Of a stretch of 64,000 nucleotides of DNA, positions 1 to 8,096 are shown in pieces (positions within the stretch are counted from its first letter, which is position 1; every line of letters begins with the position of its first letter). A program made the translations under genes and the position numbers. Origin of the DNA: Actinomycetota bacterium (GTDB lineage: Bacteria > Actinomycetota > Actinomycetes > S36-B12); assembly GCA_030684515.1 (NCBI GenBank), contig JAUXVJ010000016.1, positions 1 to 64,000 of the forward strand, given 5' to 3'. The notes below the pieces were generated by a model. That model ran no database searches and was not told the origin of the DNA. It worked only from the letters and a program-made list of their open reading frames with translations.

Positions 1-464
1 TCCATGTACTTCCCTTGTGTCGTGAATGCACGGCACAAGGTCTCTCGCCGCCGGCCTCAGGCCGACCTAGTGACCGGGTGCCGGAGCACCGTGATGACGA
101 TCACTAGCGAAGGGATACTCCCCTTGTTTGCGTGAATGAAAGCATGCAATGACCCACCACGCAAATTCGACCCACCGAGGTTTTCGGCAGCCATGCGCCC
201 TGCACGTTGGCTCATGCCAGGGACTTTCCCCCTCGAACAGCAGTTCATCAATTGTCGGGAAGGCCACTGTGCGGTCCGCGATTTGCTCGTCCTTCTCGAT
301 AGCCAATCGTGCATCGTTCGAGAACGATCAGAGTGCAGTGCCTGCCGACCTGTGCCGAGCCTTGGGAGAGCAACAGAAATGCTCCCCGCTCTGCGGCGAG
401 GAGGGCCAAGTGCCCGCTTGCTCTCAGCAGAAAATGGATATCCTGTGTTGGGCGTTGACCCAGG
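1..464. other. Region without a confident gene
   Basis: No reading frame here resembles a family I recognise. The open frames on both strands overlap each other and lack convincing ribosome binding sites. One minus-strand frame (306 to 67, TTG start, 79 codons) has fairly natural codon use in its first third but no recognisable domain. The region may be decayed coding sequence or the upstream region of the small regulator at 465. A 16-bp inverted repeat lies at 313-328. Confidence 0.5.
313..328. repeat. Short perfect inverted repeat, possible operator
   Basis: ATCGTTC-GA-GAACGAT is a perfect 7-bp inverted repeat with a 2-bp spacer, about 135 bp before the winged-helix gene at 465. The arm order (GTTC..GAAC) is opposite to the usual Gram-positive LexA box, so I do not call it an SOS box. 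It could be a regulator site or chance. Confidence 0.25.
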
Positions 465-731
465 ATGCAGATTGCCTGCAAAGTAGTCCGCATGCTGCTC
501 ATTGCGCGAAGGCTTGGCGTGTGCATTCGTGAGTTGGCGCAGGAAGCTTCCGTCATTGAACGCTCGACTCAAGCCAACGTCACCGACTTGGAGCGCGCCG
601 GTTACTTGACTAGAGCCAAGCAGGGCCGTCGCAATGTGTACACCGTCAATCGTGCTCGCCCATTTCGTCATCCGGCGGAATCTGGACACAGCGTTGGTGA
701 ACTGCTTCAGATCTTCGCGCCTGCGCCGTAA
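465..731 (+). CDS. Small winged-helix transcriptional regulator (MarR-like)
   Basis: The 88-residue product consists almost wholly of a winged helix-turn-helix. Residues about 18-36 (IRELAQEASVIERSTQANV) form the HTH and residues about 40-58 (LERAGYLTRAKQGRRNVYT) the recognition end and wing. The tail RHPAESGHSVGELL matches a common actinobacterial family of about 100-residue wHTH proteins. An in-frame stop at 456-458 fixes the upstream limit, so the start is ATG 465 or ATG 492. The N-terminal helix is short compared with relatives. The stop overlaps the start of the next gene (TAATG), so the two are probably translationally coupled. The target is unknown. Confidence 0.6.
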   Translation: MQIACKVVRMLLIARRLGVCIRELAQEASVIERSTQANVTDLERAGYLTRAKQGRRNVYTVNRARPFRHPAESGHSVGELLQIFAPAP

Positions 732-1204
732 TGTCGCAGACTTGGGACAGTCAACGTCGCACGGCATGGCTGCTTGTTCTGGGGCAGCTCACCCTTCTCG
801 CCCTCATCGTGCTGCTGCCTGGTGGCACCCTGTGGACCCTGCCGGTGGCCTTGGTGCGCGCGACTCAGGTCACGGCCGTCGTGGGAATCATTCTGATGCT
901 GATCGCAGGTGTCGCGCTCGGGCGCGGGCTGACCGCGGCTCCCTTGCCCAACTCGCACGCCGAACTCCGCACTGGTGGCCTGTACAGGTTTGTCCGGCAT
1001 CCGATCTACAGCGGTCTCCTGCTTCTCGCTATCGCTCTCACGGTTGCCTCGGGCAGTGCGTGGACCATCGCGGCGTGCGCCGCGCTGATCGTGCTTATCA
1101 ATGCCAAAGCTCGCTGGGAGGAACGGCGCCTTGCCGAGCGATTCCCGGGTTACCCCGCTTACGCCGCCTGCACTCCACGATTCATCCCCGCGTGGTCCAG
1201 GTAG
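731..1204 (+). CDS. ICMT-like membrane methyltransferase
   Basis: This is a 157-residue integral membrane protein of the isoprenylcysteine carboxyl methyltransferase/PEMT-like superfamily. It has hydrophobic segments near residues 12-30, 40-60, 90-108 and 110-125. The signature RFVRHPIYSG (about residues 90-99) is the RHPxY element that binds S-adenosylmethionine at the membrane. A second conserved stretch, EERRLAERFPGYPAY, follows. The ATG overlaps the stop of the wHTH gene by one base, which suggests an operon. The substrate cannot be read from sequence; bacterial members methylate small lipids or quinone-like compounds rather than prenylated proteins. Confidence 0.75.
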   Translation: MSQTWDSQRRTAWLLVLGQLTLLALIVLLPGGTLWTLPVALVRATQVTAVVGIILMLIAGVALGRGLTAAPLPNSHAELRTGGLYRFVRHPIYSGLLLLAIALTVASGSAWTIAACAALIVLINAKARWEERRLAERFPGYPAYAACTPRFIPAWSR

Positions 1205-1244
1205 GTAGTAGCTGGCTTTGCTCGTCGGCCGGCCGGAGACGTTT

Positions 1245-1931
1245 TCAGCAGTGCAAATGCGGCATGGTGGCCATGCGCAGTGCCAGCTCCTGTGAATCAG
1301 AGTTCGTCAAATCTCCACCGACGACGTAGGTCTGGCCGTCCTTGAGGCAGCGGAATTTCAGGTGGGCCTTCTCAAGAAATGTCACGGCCTGCGAGGCTCC
1401 AGCTGATTCGGGGGACTTTGATTTCCAGTGCGGCACGATGCGCTCATTGATGAGCTTCAAGGTGACCGGAGAGGCATCCACGTCATAGCCATCGGGAATC
1501 ACTGCAGGGTCATCCATCAGGTGGATGCCTGCAAGGTCGGGGCCGGCGAGGCAGGCGCCAGCTGAGTACCCGCCGTACGTCAAGTGCTGTTCTGCCCGAA
1601 CTAGGGCCAGGGCCGCATCAAACCCTGCTTGCGCGGTGGCCCGGGCGAGCACAAAAGTATTGCCGCCCGCCACCCAGACGAGTTGAGCCTGAGCCAGGGC
1701 GGCCGCCAGGTTCTCCGGACCACCGAAATGATCGCGCAGATCGAGTTCCTGGCATGCGTACCCCAGTGCAATAAGGCCGGCGGCCTCGTGATTGAACACG
1801 TCCTGGCGCGAGGTGCTCGTCGCGTCAAGGGCATTGAGCACGACCAAGGCCCGCGCTTTGTCGGTGGTCGCCGCCAGCACTGCACGATCGTCACCCAGTC
1901 CACTGGAGCTCAAATACAGCATTGATGCCAT
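1245..1931 (-). CDS. Peptidase E-like serine peptidase (family S51)
   Basis: The 228-residue product has the class I glutamine-amidotransferase-like fold of dipeptidase E and cyanophycinase relatives. The nucleophile elbow GGYSAGA places the catalytic serine at residue 123, close to its position in E. coli PepE. AGGNTF (residues 88-93) is the typical upstream motif, and PHWKSKSPES carries the candidate histidine. Length matches PepE (about 229). No signal peptide is seen, so it is cytoplasmic. PepE cleaves Asp-X dipeptides; this member could be a broader Xaa peptidase. It is convergent with the methyltransferase at 731. Confidence 0.75.
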   Translation of the reverse strand: MASMLYLSSSGLGDDRAVLAATTDKARALVVLNALDATSTSRQDVFNHEAAGLIALGYACQELDLRDHFGGPENLAAALAQAQLVWVAGGNTFVLARATAQAGFDAALALVRAEQHLTYGGYSAGACLAGPDLAGIHLMDDPAVIPDGYDVDASPVTLKLINERIVPHWKSKSPESAGASQAVTFLEKAHLKFRCLKDGQTYVVGGDLTNSDSQELALRMATMPHLHC

Positions 1932-2000
1932 GTCGCGATGGTAGGTCGAGGGGCCTCACCGCGCCACGAAGTCCACGACCATCCTCGGACGGTAGGCTCA

Positions 2001-2108
2001 TACCTGAGAAGGGGAGTAGCCCCCAACCGTGGAGTCGACATACTGCTCGCAAGGGCCGGTTCCCTGGCCACCCTTCCCGGCCAGACTGACCCGAAGGGCT
2101 GACCAGCC
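2001..2108 (+). promoter_or_regulatory. yybP-ykoY manganese riboswitch
   Basis: The sequence contains the hallmark blocks of the yybP-ykoY class in order: GGGGAGTAGC at 2011-2020, GTCGACATACTGC at 2034-2046, a GGCCGG...CCGGCC stem at 2054-2082, and AGACTGACC at 2084-2092. This family binds Mn2+ and activates manganese exporter genes. It ends just before the ATG at 2110 of a UPF0016 transporter, a known type of target. The position next to the start suggests control at the level of translation initiation. No separate strong Shine-Dalgarno or terminator hairpin is visible. Confidence 0.85.
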
Positions 2109-2109
2109 G

Positions 2110-2679
2110 ATGAGCGCATTCCTGCTCAGTTTCGCCGTCATCTTTGTCGCCGAACTCGGCGACAAGTCCCAGTTGATGGCCATGACCTTCGCCACTCGAT
2201 ATCGCTTCTGGACCGTCATCGGAGCGATCACCGCTGCAACGGCGGTCGTGCATCTCTTCTCGGTGGCGCTGGGCAATGTCGTGGGCCTGGCTCTGCCGAC
2301 CGGCCCTATCAACATCGTCGCCGGCATCGCGTTTCTCGCTTTCGGCTTGTGGACTTTGCGAGGTGACGAGCTCAGCGAGGATGAGCAGAGCAAAGCGTCG
2401 CGGTCTGGCCGTTCAGCTTTCTTCGCTGTTGCCATCGCGTTCTTTCTGGCCGAGCTCGGCGACAAGACGATGCTGGCGACGGTCACTTTGGCGACGACCG
2501 AGGGCTGGTTCGGTACTTGGGTCGGCTCAACAGTCGGCATGGTCGCTGCAGACGCCTTGGCCATCGGCGTAGGAGCAATTCTGGGCAAGGCACTGCCGGA
2601 GAAGGTCATCAAGATCGGCGCAGCAGTCCTGTTCTTCCTTTTCGGAGCCTGGCTTATCATCGAAGGAATCCGCGGCTAG
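2110..2679 (+). CDS. UPF0016/GDT1 family divalent cation (Mn2+) transporter
   Basis: The 189-residue protein has six hydrophobic segments and two copies of the family signature E-x-G-D-K-[ST]: VAELGDKSQ near residue 14 and LAELGDKTM near residue 117. These acidic motifs form the cation site in the TMEM165/GDT1/MneA family, which exports Mn2+ or exchanges it for protons. The central loop (GDELSEDEQSKASRSGR) is acidic and basic and probably cytoplasmic. I chose ATG 2110 because a longer frame starting at GTG 2029 would be translated from inside the riboswitch. The upstream manganese riboswitch makes an Mn2+ efflux role likely. Confidence 0.88.
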   Translation: MSAFLLSFAVIFVAELGDKSQLMAMTFATRYRFWTVIGAITAATAVVHLFSVALGNVVGLALPTGPINIVAGIAFLAFGLWTLRGDELSEDEQSKASRSGRSAFFAVAIAFFLAELGDKTMLATVTLATTEGWFGTWVGSTVGMVAADALAIGVGAILGKALPEKVIKIGAAVLFFLFGAWLIIEGIRG

Positions 2680-2815
2680 ACAGTGCACCTGCTCTGAATC
2701 CGGCAAGGAGTCGACGCACAAAGCAGGAGTGACGACCTACTCTGCGCTATTGCCCTTTTGGACCGAACTGAAGAGCCTTCACCTGTGAACTGTTCGCTCG
2801 TGCAAAGGAGTCACC

Positions 2816-3553
2816 ATGCCAGCTGAATCCCGTTCCCTTCATAACACTGTTGTGGCGATCACCGGTGCGACATCTGGCATTGGAGCGGCAACTGCACGCC
2901 TGCTCGTTGAGGCCGGTGCGCGAGTGGCCTTGGGCGGGCGCCGCTCAGATCGTCTGGATGACCTTGTTGCTGAGCTGGGCGCGGAAAACTGCGCGGGAGT
3001 TGTGTGCGACGTGACGATCCCGGCTGACAACGCACGATTGGTGTCGGCGGCTGTGGAGCGTTGGGGTCGTCTGGACTCGATCGTGCCGAACGCTGGGATC
3101 GGAATGTACGGCGGCATCATGGACAACACCGACGAGCGCCTGCAGGAGATGATGGACACCAACCTCGCTGGAACGGTGTGGAGTATCCGGGCTGCAATCC
3201 CCGAAATGATTCGGACCACTGGTGGCGGTGATGTCGTGATCGTGTCCAGTGTGGCAGGACTGCGCGGTGGTGCAGATGAAGCCGTATACGCCGCGACGAA
3301 GTTCGCACAGGTCGGGCTCGCAGGTGCACTGGATCGTGAATTGCGCAGCAGCGGAGTTCGGGTCACCGCAATTTGCCCTGCCGGAGTGGAGACAGAGTTC
3401 GCAATAGGTGACGGTCGCACTGCCGGAGATCCCGCGCTCGCACACTTCATGCGTCCAGAGGACGTCGCCTTTGCCATCACCACAGTGCTCACGCAGCCTC
3501 GACGGGTGCGCACCACCCTTTGGTCGCTGTGGTCCATGGATCAGCAAAGTTAG
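2816..3553 (+). CDS. SDR family NAD(P)-dependent oxidoreductase
   Basis: The 245-residue classical short-chain dehydrogenase has TGATSGIG (about residues 17-24) as the nucleotide-binding glycine motif and GGRRSDR after beta 2, where the arginines suggest NADP preference. NAGIG follows beta 4, the catalytic serines lie in VSSVAG, and YAATK carries the catalytic Tyr and Lys. The overall look resembles the YdfG/serine-dehydrogenase-like SDRs. AAAGGAG sits 7 bases before ATG 2816. The substrate cannot be inferred, and no neighbours point to a pathway. Confidence 0.82.
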   Translation: MPAESRSLHNTVVAITGATSGIGAATARLLVEAGARVALGGRRSDRLDDLVAELGAENCAGVVCDVTIPADNARLVSAAVERWGRLDSIVPNAGIGMYGGIMDNTDERLQEMMDTNLAGTVWSIRAAIPEMIRTTGGGDVVIVSSVAGLRGGADEAVYAATKFAQVGLAGALDRELRSSGVRVTAICPAGVETEFAIGDGRTAGDPALAHFMRPEDVAFAITTVLTQPRRVRTTLWSLWSMDQQS

Positions 3554-3589
3554 GTCGACCCCAACCGCTGCAAGGCGATCGGGGCCGAC
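3554..3589. terminator. Possible weak hairpin between convergent genes
   Basis: GTCGACCCC (3554-3562) pairs with GGGGCCGAC (3581-3589) with one mismatch and an 18-base loop, between the convergent ends of the SDR and DUF2202 genes. There is no clear T-run, so it is only a weak candidate for a shared terminator. Confidence 0.3.
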
Positions 3590-3599
3590 TCTGGTGATC

Positions 3600-4271
3600 T
3601 CAACGGCTGAAGGCAGCCAAGTGACGCTCAGATCCCTTGATGAGATTGGTGTAGACCTGCAGCACATCGGGAGCGGTGATGCTTGAGATCGCCTTCTTCA
3701 GATCGGCGATATCAAGCTTCTCGATCGTGACGCCAACCGCCAAGGCCTTTGCAGTGCTCGTAGCGCTGGCGACGAGTTCGTTGTAGAGCGCTTCAGTTGC
3801 GGCAGTCTGGAATTGGCCGACAGCGAGGTTTGCCGTCGGATCACTGAGTCCATACCGACTCAAGAGAGCCTGAATCTGGCTCTGGTGCTGGGTTTCAGCA
3901 GGTGCGATCCGGCTGAATTGGTAGATGTCGGGGTATTGCGCCGCCAGCGTGACGTAGACGTCGTGCGCCAACTTCTCTTCCTCTGCCATGGCAGCAAGAC
4001 TGACCTTCTGCGCGGCCGTCAGCGTGCCCTGCTCGAGGTTCGCCAGACTCCCATTCATGCCTGCACGTTGACCCTGGCCCTGGCGCCCTTGGCCTGCCCA
4101 GTTGCCAACGCCGTTGTCGCGCGCATTTTGTGCCGACATCGTCGAAGAGTTGCAGCTTGCGGTTCCACCTCCGGGTCCCTGAGCCTGAGCGGCGATAGCC
4201 GGGGCTACTGAGATCGCCAGCGCGCCCAGTCCGGCAGCGATGATTGCGGTAATGGTGCGTGTGCGAGGCAT
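3600..4271 (-). CDS. Secreted DUF2202 (ferritin-like) protein
   Basis: The 223-residue product begins with a signal peptide (MPRTRT, then a hydrophobic run ending APAIAAQA, likely cleaved near residue 27). A Gly/Gln/Asn-rich linker follows to about residue 75, then a DUF2202 domain. The domain is recognised by AEEEKLAHDVY, IAPAETQHQSQI and the helix-rich tail ending KGSERHLAAF, with the Glu/His spacing of a ferritin-like four-helix bundle. ATG 4271 is chosen because GGAGGA lies 4-9 bases upstream; a longer frame to 4379 lacks this. It is divergent from a two-component system at 4445, which may control it. Function is unknown; metal binding is an inference from the residues. Confidence 0.75.
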   Translation of the reverse strand: MPRTRTITAIIAAGLGALAISVAPAIAAQAQGPGGGTASCNSSTMSAQNARDNGVGNWAGQGRQGQGQRAGMNGSLANLEQGTLTAAQKVSLAAMAEEEKLAHDVYVTLAAQYPDIYQFSRIAPAETQHQSQIQALLSRYGLSDPTANLAVGQFQTAATEALYNELVASATSTAKALAVGVTIEKLDIADLKKAISSITAPDVLQVYTNLIKGSERHLAAFSR

Positions 4272-4444
4272 GATGTCCTCCTTGTTCGTCCCGGATTCAT
4301 TCCGGTGCTTGGACTTCCTGACTCCTTGACTGTGGCAGGCAGATGCGCAGTGCCGGTGTGGTCGATGTGGAGATGGCATGGAGATTTCCGCTCACATCGG
4401 CCGATGTGTGGGATGCGCTGGCCAGAGTTGGGCAGGATGGAGTT

Positions 4445-5128
4445 GTGGCAACGGTTCTGGTCGTGGAGGACGAACGCGAGATACGCGAACTCCTGCGCCG
4501 ATATCTGGAGCGTGCTGATCACGCAGTTCTGAGTACAGGCTCTGGTGCGGAGGCGCTGCGGATGCTCCGGGAGTCCACCCCGGACCTCGTTCTCCTAGAC
4601 CTTGGACTCCCCGACATCGACGGTCTGGAGGTCCTGTCTGCCGCGTCGGAGGTAGGCATCCCCGTGGTTGCCCTTACTGCGCGCAGTTCCGTGGAGGACC
4701 GGATTCGCGGTCTCGAGCGCGGTGCCGATGACTACGTCACGAAGCCGTTCTCGCCTCGAGAGGTGGTGCTTCGAGTGGCTGCAGTACTCAGCCGTGGCGC
4801 GCATGAGCGGGCCACCGGTCTGGTCAGTTATGGGGGCGGCCGCCTGCGCATCGACGAGCTCCAGCACGCGGGCTGGATCGATGGAAGGACGATGGATCTC
4901 ACACCTACTGAGTGGGGGGTGCTCACTGCCCTGGCAGACTCGCCGGGCCGCGTGTACTCCCGCTCGGCTCTGGTGAATCGTGTGCGAGGTTACGAGTTCG
5001 CCGGATACGAACGCATCATCGACTCGCATGTGAAGAATCTGCGCCGCAAGCTTGGGCCCGACAACGCGGACATTGTGGAGACGGTGTTGGGTCACGGATA
5101 TCGCTTGGGCGTCACGCGCGATGGCTGA
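4445..5128 (+). CDS. OmpR/PhoB-type response regulator
   Basis: The 227-residue two-domain regulator starts at GTG 4445, 6-7 bases after AGGATGGAG. The receiver opens with VLVVEDE (acidic pocket), has the phosphorylated Asp at about residue 52 in LLDLGLPD, a Thr in ALTAR and the Lys in TKPFSP. A winged-helix effector domain follows, with LTPTEWGVL, the recognition helix region and GHGYRLG at the end. A frame open back to 4343 adds 34 residues of no homology and is rejected. The stop lies inside the start of the kinase gene, so the two are a coupled operon. The target is plausibly the divergent DUF2202 gene. Confidence 0.88.
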   Translation: MATVLVVEDEREIRELLRRYLERADHAVLSTGSGAEALRMLRESTPDLVLLDLGLPDIDGLEVLSAASEVGIPVVALTARSSVEDRIRGLERGADDYVTKPFSPREVVLRVAAVLSRGAHERATGLVSYGGGRLRIDELQHAGWIDGRTMDLTPTEWGVLTALADSPGRVYSRSALVNRVRGYEFAGYERIIDSHVKNLRRKLGPDNADIVETVLGHGYRLGVTRDG

Positions 5129-6473
5129 TAACTCCCGCCGCGTTGGGCCATTGGGTGCCCGACTCCTGGCCGCGTTCATGATCGTCGCACTCTCATCCAT
5201 CGTTGTGCTCACCATGGCGGCGCTCATCGGAACCTCTCAAGGAATTACGGCCGGCCAGGATGCCCAGCGGCAGGAGCTCGCCGTTGCCGTGGCCGAAGAA
5301 GCCGCCCAGTCATATGCAACAGCAGGAGATTGGAGCAGTGCGGATCTGAACTCCATCGTGCTCATGGCCTCCTCGGCTGGAGCCCAGGTGGTGGTGCGGG
5401 AGCCTTCTGGTGAGGTCGTGCTGGCATCGCAGGGAAGCGTCGGTCAAAACATTGCAGGGATGGGGCGTGGCGGTGTTGTTGCAGATGTCGTCGTCAACGG
5501 CGCAGTCGTCGGATCGGTGCGGCTGGGATTCGGTGCCGCCCAGGGGCCATCGACTATTCAGACGGTCGCCTGGACCTGGATCCTGATCGCGGCTGCAGCG
5601 GCCATCGTGACGGCGCTCTTGGTCGCGTGGTTTGTCTATCGCAGCATCGCGCGTCCGCTCGTGAGACTGTCTGACTCGGCTCGATTGTTCGCGGCGGGCA
5701 ACCGCTCAGCGCGCGCTGCGGCCGACGACGCTGATGCTCCGGGCGAACTCGGCGACTTAGCACGGGCCTTCGATGAGACTGCCGACGCCGTTGTTCGGTC
5801 CGAGCAAGCTCGCCGACAGATGTCGGCAGACGTTGCTCATGAGCTGCGAACGCCGCTCGCCGCATTGCAGGCTGGTTTGGAGGAACTGCGCGACGGACTC
5901 GTGGCACCTGACCATGAGCGCCTGAGTTCGCTTCATCAACAGTCGGTTCGGCTCGGACGAGTTGTAGGCGATCTCGCGGATCTGTCGTCGGCCGAGACCG
6001 CGGCGCTGACCTTGCATTGCATCCCTTTGAATCTGGCCGACGTTGTGCGAGCAGCCGTGGACGCAGCTCGACCGACCTTGGACTCTGAGGGCATCGCTGT
6101 GTCGGCGCATTTGAGCGCAGATGTCATAGTCGATGCAGACCCAGACCGTTTGCACCAGGCCGTGGGGAACCTGCTCGGGAATGCAGCGCACTACTGCCAC
6201 TCGGGGGATCACGTGGATGTGTCAGTTCTGGCATCCGATGGCTCTGCGGTGATCGTGGTCGCAGACAGCGGACCTGGCATTGATCCAGAAAGCCTCCCGC
6301 GCGTGTTCGATCGGCTGTGGCGCGGTCAGTCGGGTCATGAAACGGCGGGGACGGGTATTGGTCTTGCCATCGTCCGTGAACTCGTTGTGGCCCATGGTGG
6401 AACAGTGCACGTCGCCTCCGACGGTCATTCGGGCACGGCGTTCACGGTGAAGTTGCCGCTCTTGCATCGGTAG
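5121..6473 (+). CDS. Membrane sensor histidine kinase
   Basis: The 450-residue kinase has TM1 at about residues 15-37, an extracytoplasmic sensor of roughly 110 residues, TM2 at about 150-172 and a HAMP domain. HisKA carries the phosphoacceptor His at about residue 240 in VAHELRTPL. The ATPase domain has an N box (NLLGNAAHY, about 350), G1 DSGPGID, F box FDRLW and G2 GTGIGLAI. ATG 5121 overlaps the regulator gene by 8 bases; an earlier frame start inside that gene is unlikely. It phosphorylates the regulator at 4445. The stimulus is unknown, and the sensor loop has no recognisable domain. Confidence 0.88.
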   Translation: MADNSRRVGPLGARLLAAFMIVALSSIVVLTMAALIGTSQGITAGQDAQRQELAVAVAEEAAQSYATAGDWSSADLNSIVLMASSAGAQVVVREPSGEVVLASQGSVGQNIAGMGRGGVVADVVVNGAVVGSVRLGFGAAQGPSTIQTVAWTWILIAAAAAIVTALLVAWFVYRSIARPLVRLSDSARLFAAGNRSARAAADDADAPGELGDLARAFDETADAVVRSEQARRQMSADVAHELRTPLAALQAGLEELRDGLVAPDHERLSSLHQQSVRLGRVVGDLADLSSAETAALTLHCIPLNLADVVRAAVDAARPTLDSEGIAVSAHLSADVIVDADPDRLHQAVGNLLGNAAHYCHSGDHVDVSVLASDGSAVIVVADSGPGIDPESLPRVFDRLWRGQSGHETAGTGIGLAIVRELVVAHGGTVHVASDGHSGTAFTVKLPLLHR

Positions 6474-6572
6474 CGGGTGACCATCAGGGCGTTGACGCTG
6501 AACTGACCGTCTGCTTGACTCGCTGGCTCCAGCAACATTGGACCCACGCGATGTTTCGAAAGGCCGCCGAGC

Positions 6573-7139
6573 ATGGATCTACAACTCAAGGGCCGAGTGG
6601 TGTCTGTGTGTGGACCCGACGAAGGAACGCTCGCAGCATGCCGTCGAGTGCTGGCTGCTGAAGGCGCAGTCATTGCGCAATCGCCGCCGGGCTCTGCCGA
6701 AGCGCAGGCCGATGTCGTGATTGCTATGGGCCGAATTCAGCCAGGCAGCGACTTGCTGGAGATCGCGGACCCCGACGAGCTGTATGCGGCATGGGACGAC
6801 GTGACCAACGCGGTTGACGCATATCGCGCCGCGCTGCCTCGGATGCTTGCCCAGAAATGGGGTCGCTTTGTGTGGGTCGGGTCGGCGCAGGCGAAATCGG
6901 TTGACGCCGAGGCTGACGAGTTGGCTGCTATCGCCTCACTGGGAATGTTGGGCCTGCACAAGGTCGTGACCGGTGAGGTCGGGTCCAGCGGAATTACGGC
7001 GAACGCCGTGCTTCGCGGCGGAATGGCAACAGACGAAGACGTGGCAAACGCCGTCACGTTTCTGTGTTCAGAAGGTGCGGCATATCTCAGCGGCATCACC
7101 ATCACTGTCGACGGTGGCGCCGGATCGGCGATCTTCTAA
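6573..7139 (+). CDS. Divergent SDR-fold protein without catalytic motifs
   Basis: The 188-residue product is recognisable as SDR-like mainly from its C-terminal half: GRFVWVGSAQ, GSSGITANAVLRGGMATDEDVANAV and the ending AAYLSGITITVDGGAG, which is the usual SDR tail. The N-terminal glycine-rich loop is replaced (VCGPDEGTL), and the segment that should hold YxxxK reads ELAAIASLGMLGLHK. It is about 60 residues shorter than a normal SDR. Its stop overlaps the start of the next SDR (TAATG), so both are probably translated together. I infer a non-catalytic partner or regulatory subunit rather than an active dehydrogenase. A pseudogene is less likely because the frame is intact and coupled. Confidence 0.65.
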   Translation: MDLQLKGRVVSVCGPDEGTLAACRRVLAAEGAVIAQSPPGSAEAQADVVIAMGRIQPGSDLLEIADPDELYAAWDDVTNAVDAYRAALPRMLAQKWGRFVWVGSAQAKSVDAEADELAAIASLGMLGLHKVVTGEVGSSGITANAVLRGGMATDEDVANAVTFLCSEGAAYLSGITITVDGGAGSAIF

Positions 7140-7966
7140 TGGACTATGGGATCTCGGGCCGGGTGGCCATCGTGTCCGGCGGCAGTCGCGGCATCGGCCG
7201 CGCGATAGCAGCCGCGCTCGCCAGTGAGGGAGCCAAGGTCGTCATCGCTTCGCGCACTCAGGCCAACTTGGACGAGACCCTCGCCGAGCTGGAGGAGCTT
7301 GCGCCGGGCAATGTGCACGCGATCTCAGCCAGCATGACTGACCCGGCCAGCATCGAGCGTGTTGTTGCCGAATCGCGTGATCGCTTCGGACCGATCAGTA
7401 TCGCCATCAGTAACGTCATTGGCCATGTGATCGATGCGAAGAAGGAGGGTTCGGGCCCAGGGGCCGGAACTTTCGAGTCGATGTCGACCGATGGTTATCG
7501 TGAAGAGTTCGGGCAGTTGCTGATCTCGTCCTGGGCCTTGGCACGTGCGTGTGTGCCAGACATGCGGCAGGCGGGCTGGGGTCGCATCTGCAACATCAGC
7601 TCTGGGGTTGCACGCGAGCCAAGCACCTTTCTTCCGCACCTGCTTCCCAATGTCGTGCGGCCATCCACAGCCGGAATGCACCGCCTGTTTGCGGCTCGGC
7701 TGGCGCCAGACGGCATCACGGTAAACAACATTCTCACTGGCTCCATCCTGACCGAACGCAATCGCTCCTACTGGGTATGGCTGGCGCGCGAGCGAGGCAT
7801 CACCGTCGCGGAAGCAACGCAGGACATGACCGATCGGATCCCCATCGGTCGATTCGGTGAGCCTTCTGAGATAGCGGACTTGGTGGCCTTCCTGTGCTCT
7901 GATCGCGCGGGCATGGTCACCGGGCAATCGATCCCGGTTGGCGGCGGCGGCAGCGCTCACCTTTGA
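7139..7966 (+). CDS. SDR oxidoreductase with altered active site
   Basis: The 275-residue protein has an intact cofactor loop (SGGSRGIG), an Arg after beta 2 (ASRTQ) and the active-site serine region NISSG. Where YxxxK is expected it reads PNVVRPSTAG, an Asn..Arg substitution seen in one divergent SDR branch. The tail IPIGRFGEPSEIADLVAFLCS and TGQSIPVGGG is normal. Start ATG 7139 overlaps the stop of the preceding SDR-like gene by one base. Reduction chemistry is uncertain without the Tyr/Lys pair; the protein may use another proton donor or act with its partner. No clear pathway neighbours. Confidence 0.75.
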   Translation: MDYGISGRVAIVSGGSRGIGRAIAAALASEGAKVVIASRTQANLDETLAELEELAPGNVHAISASMTDPASIERVVAESRDRFGPISIAISNVIGHVIDAKKEGSGPGAGTFESMSTDGYREEFGQLLISSWALARACVPDMRQAGWGRICNISSGVAREPSTFLPHLLPNVVRPSTAGMHRLFAARLAPDGITVNNILTGSILTERNRSYWVWLARERGITVAEATQDMTDRIPIGRFGEPSEIADLVAFLCSDRAGMVTGQSIPVGGGGSAHL

Positions 7967-8096
7967 CCGGGAACGCCGTCGGCTCCAGACAGATCGGTCA
8001 TGTGCTCTTCGCTGACTGGAATTTGTGGCATCGTGATCGACGGCGCACATTTGTGTGTCGAATTGTGGTCATCTCTTGAATGAGAAAGCTCAACTC

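Noticed and set aside
67-306. Minus-strand 79-codon frame with partly natural codon use
   Set aside because: TTG start without a ribosome binding site and no recognisable domain; kept only as a remark on the region.
313-328. SOS (LexA) box
   Set aside because: Arm order and 2-bp spacer differ from the GAAC-N4-GTTC pattern.
2029-2109. N-terminal extension of the UPF0016 protein from GTG 2029
   Set aside because: This stretch is the riboswitch; the family starts at ATG 2110.
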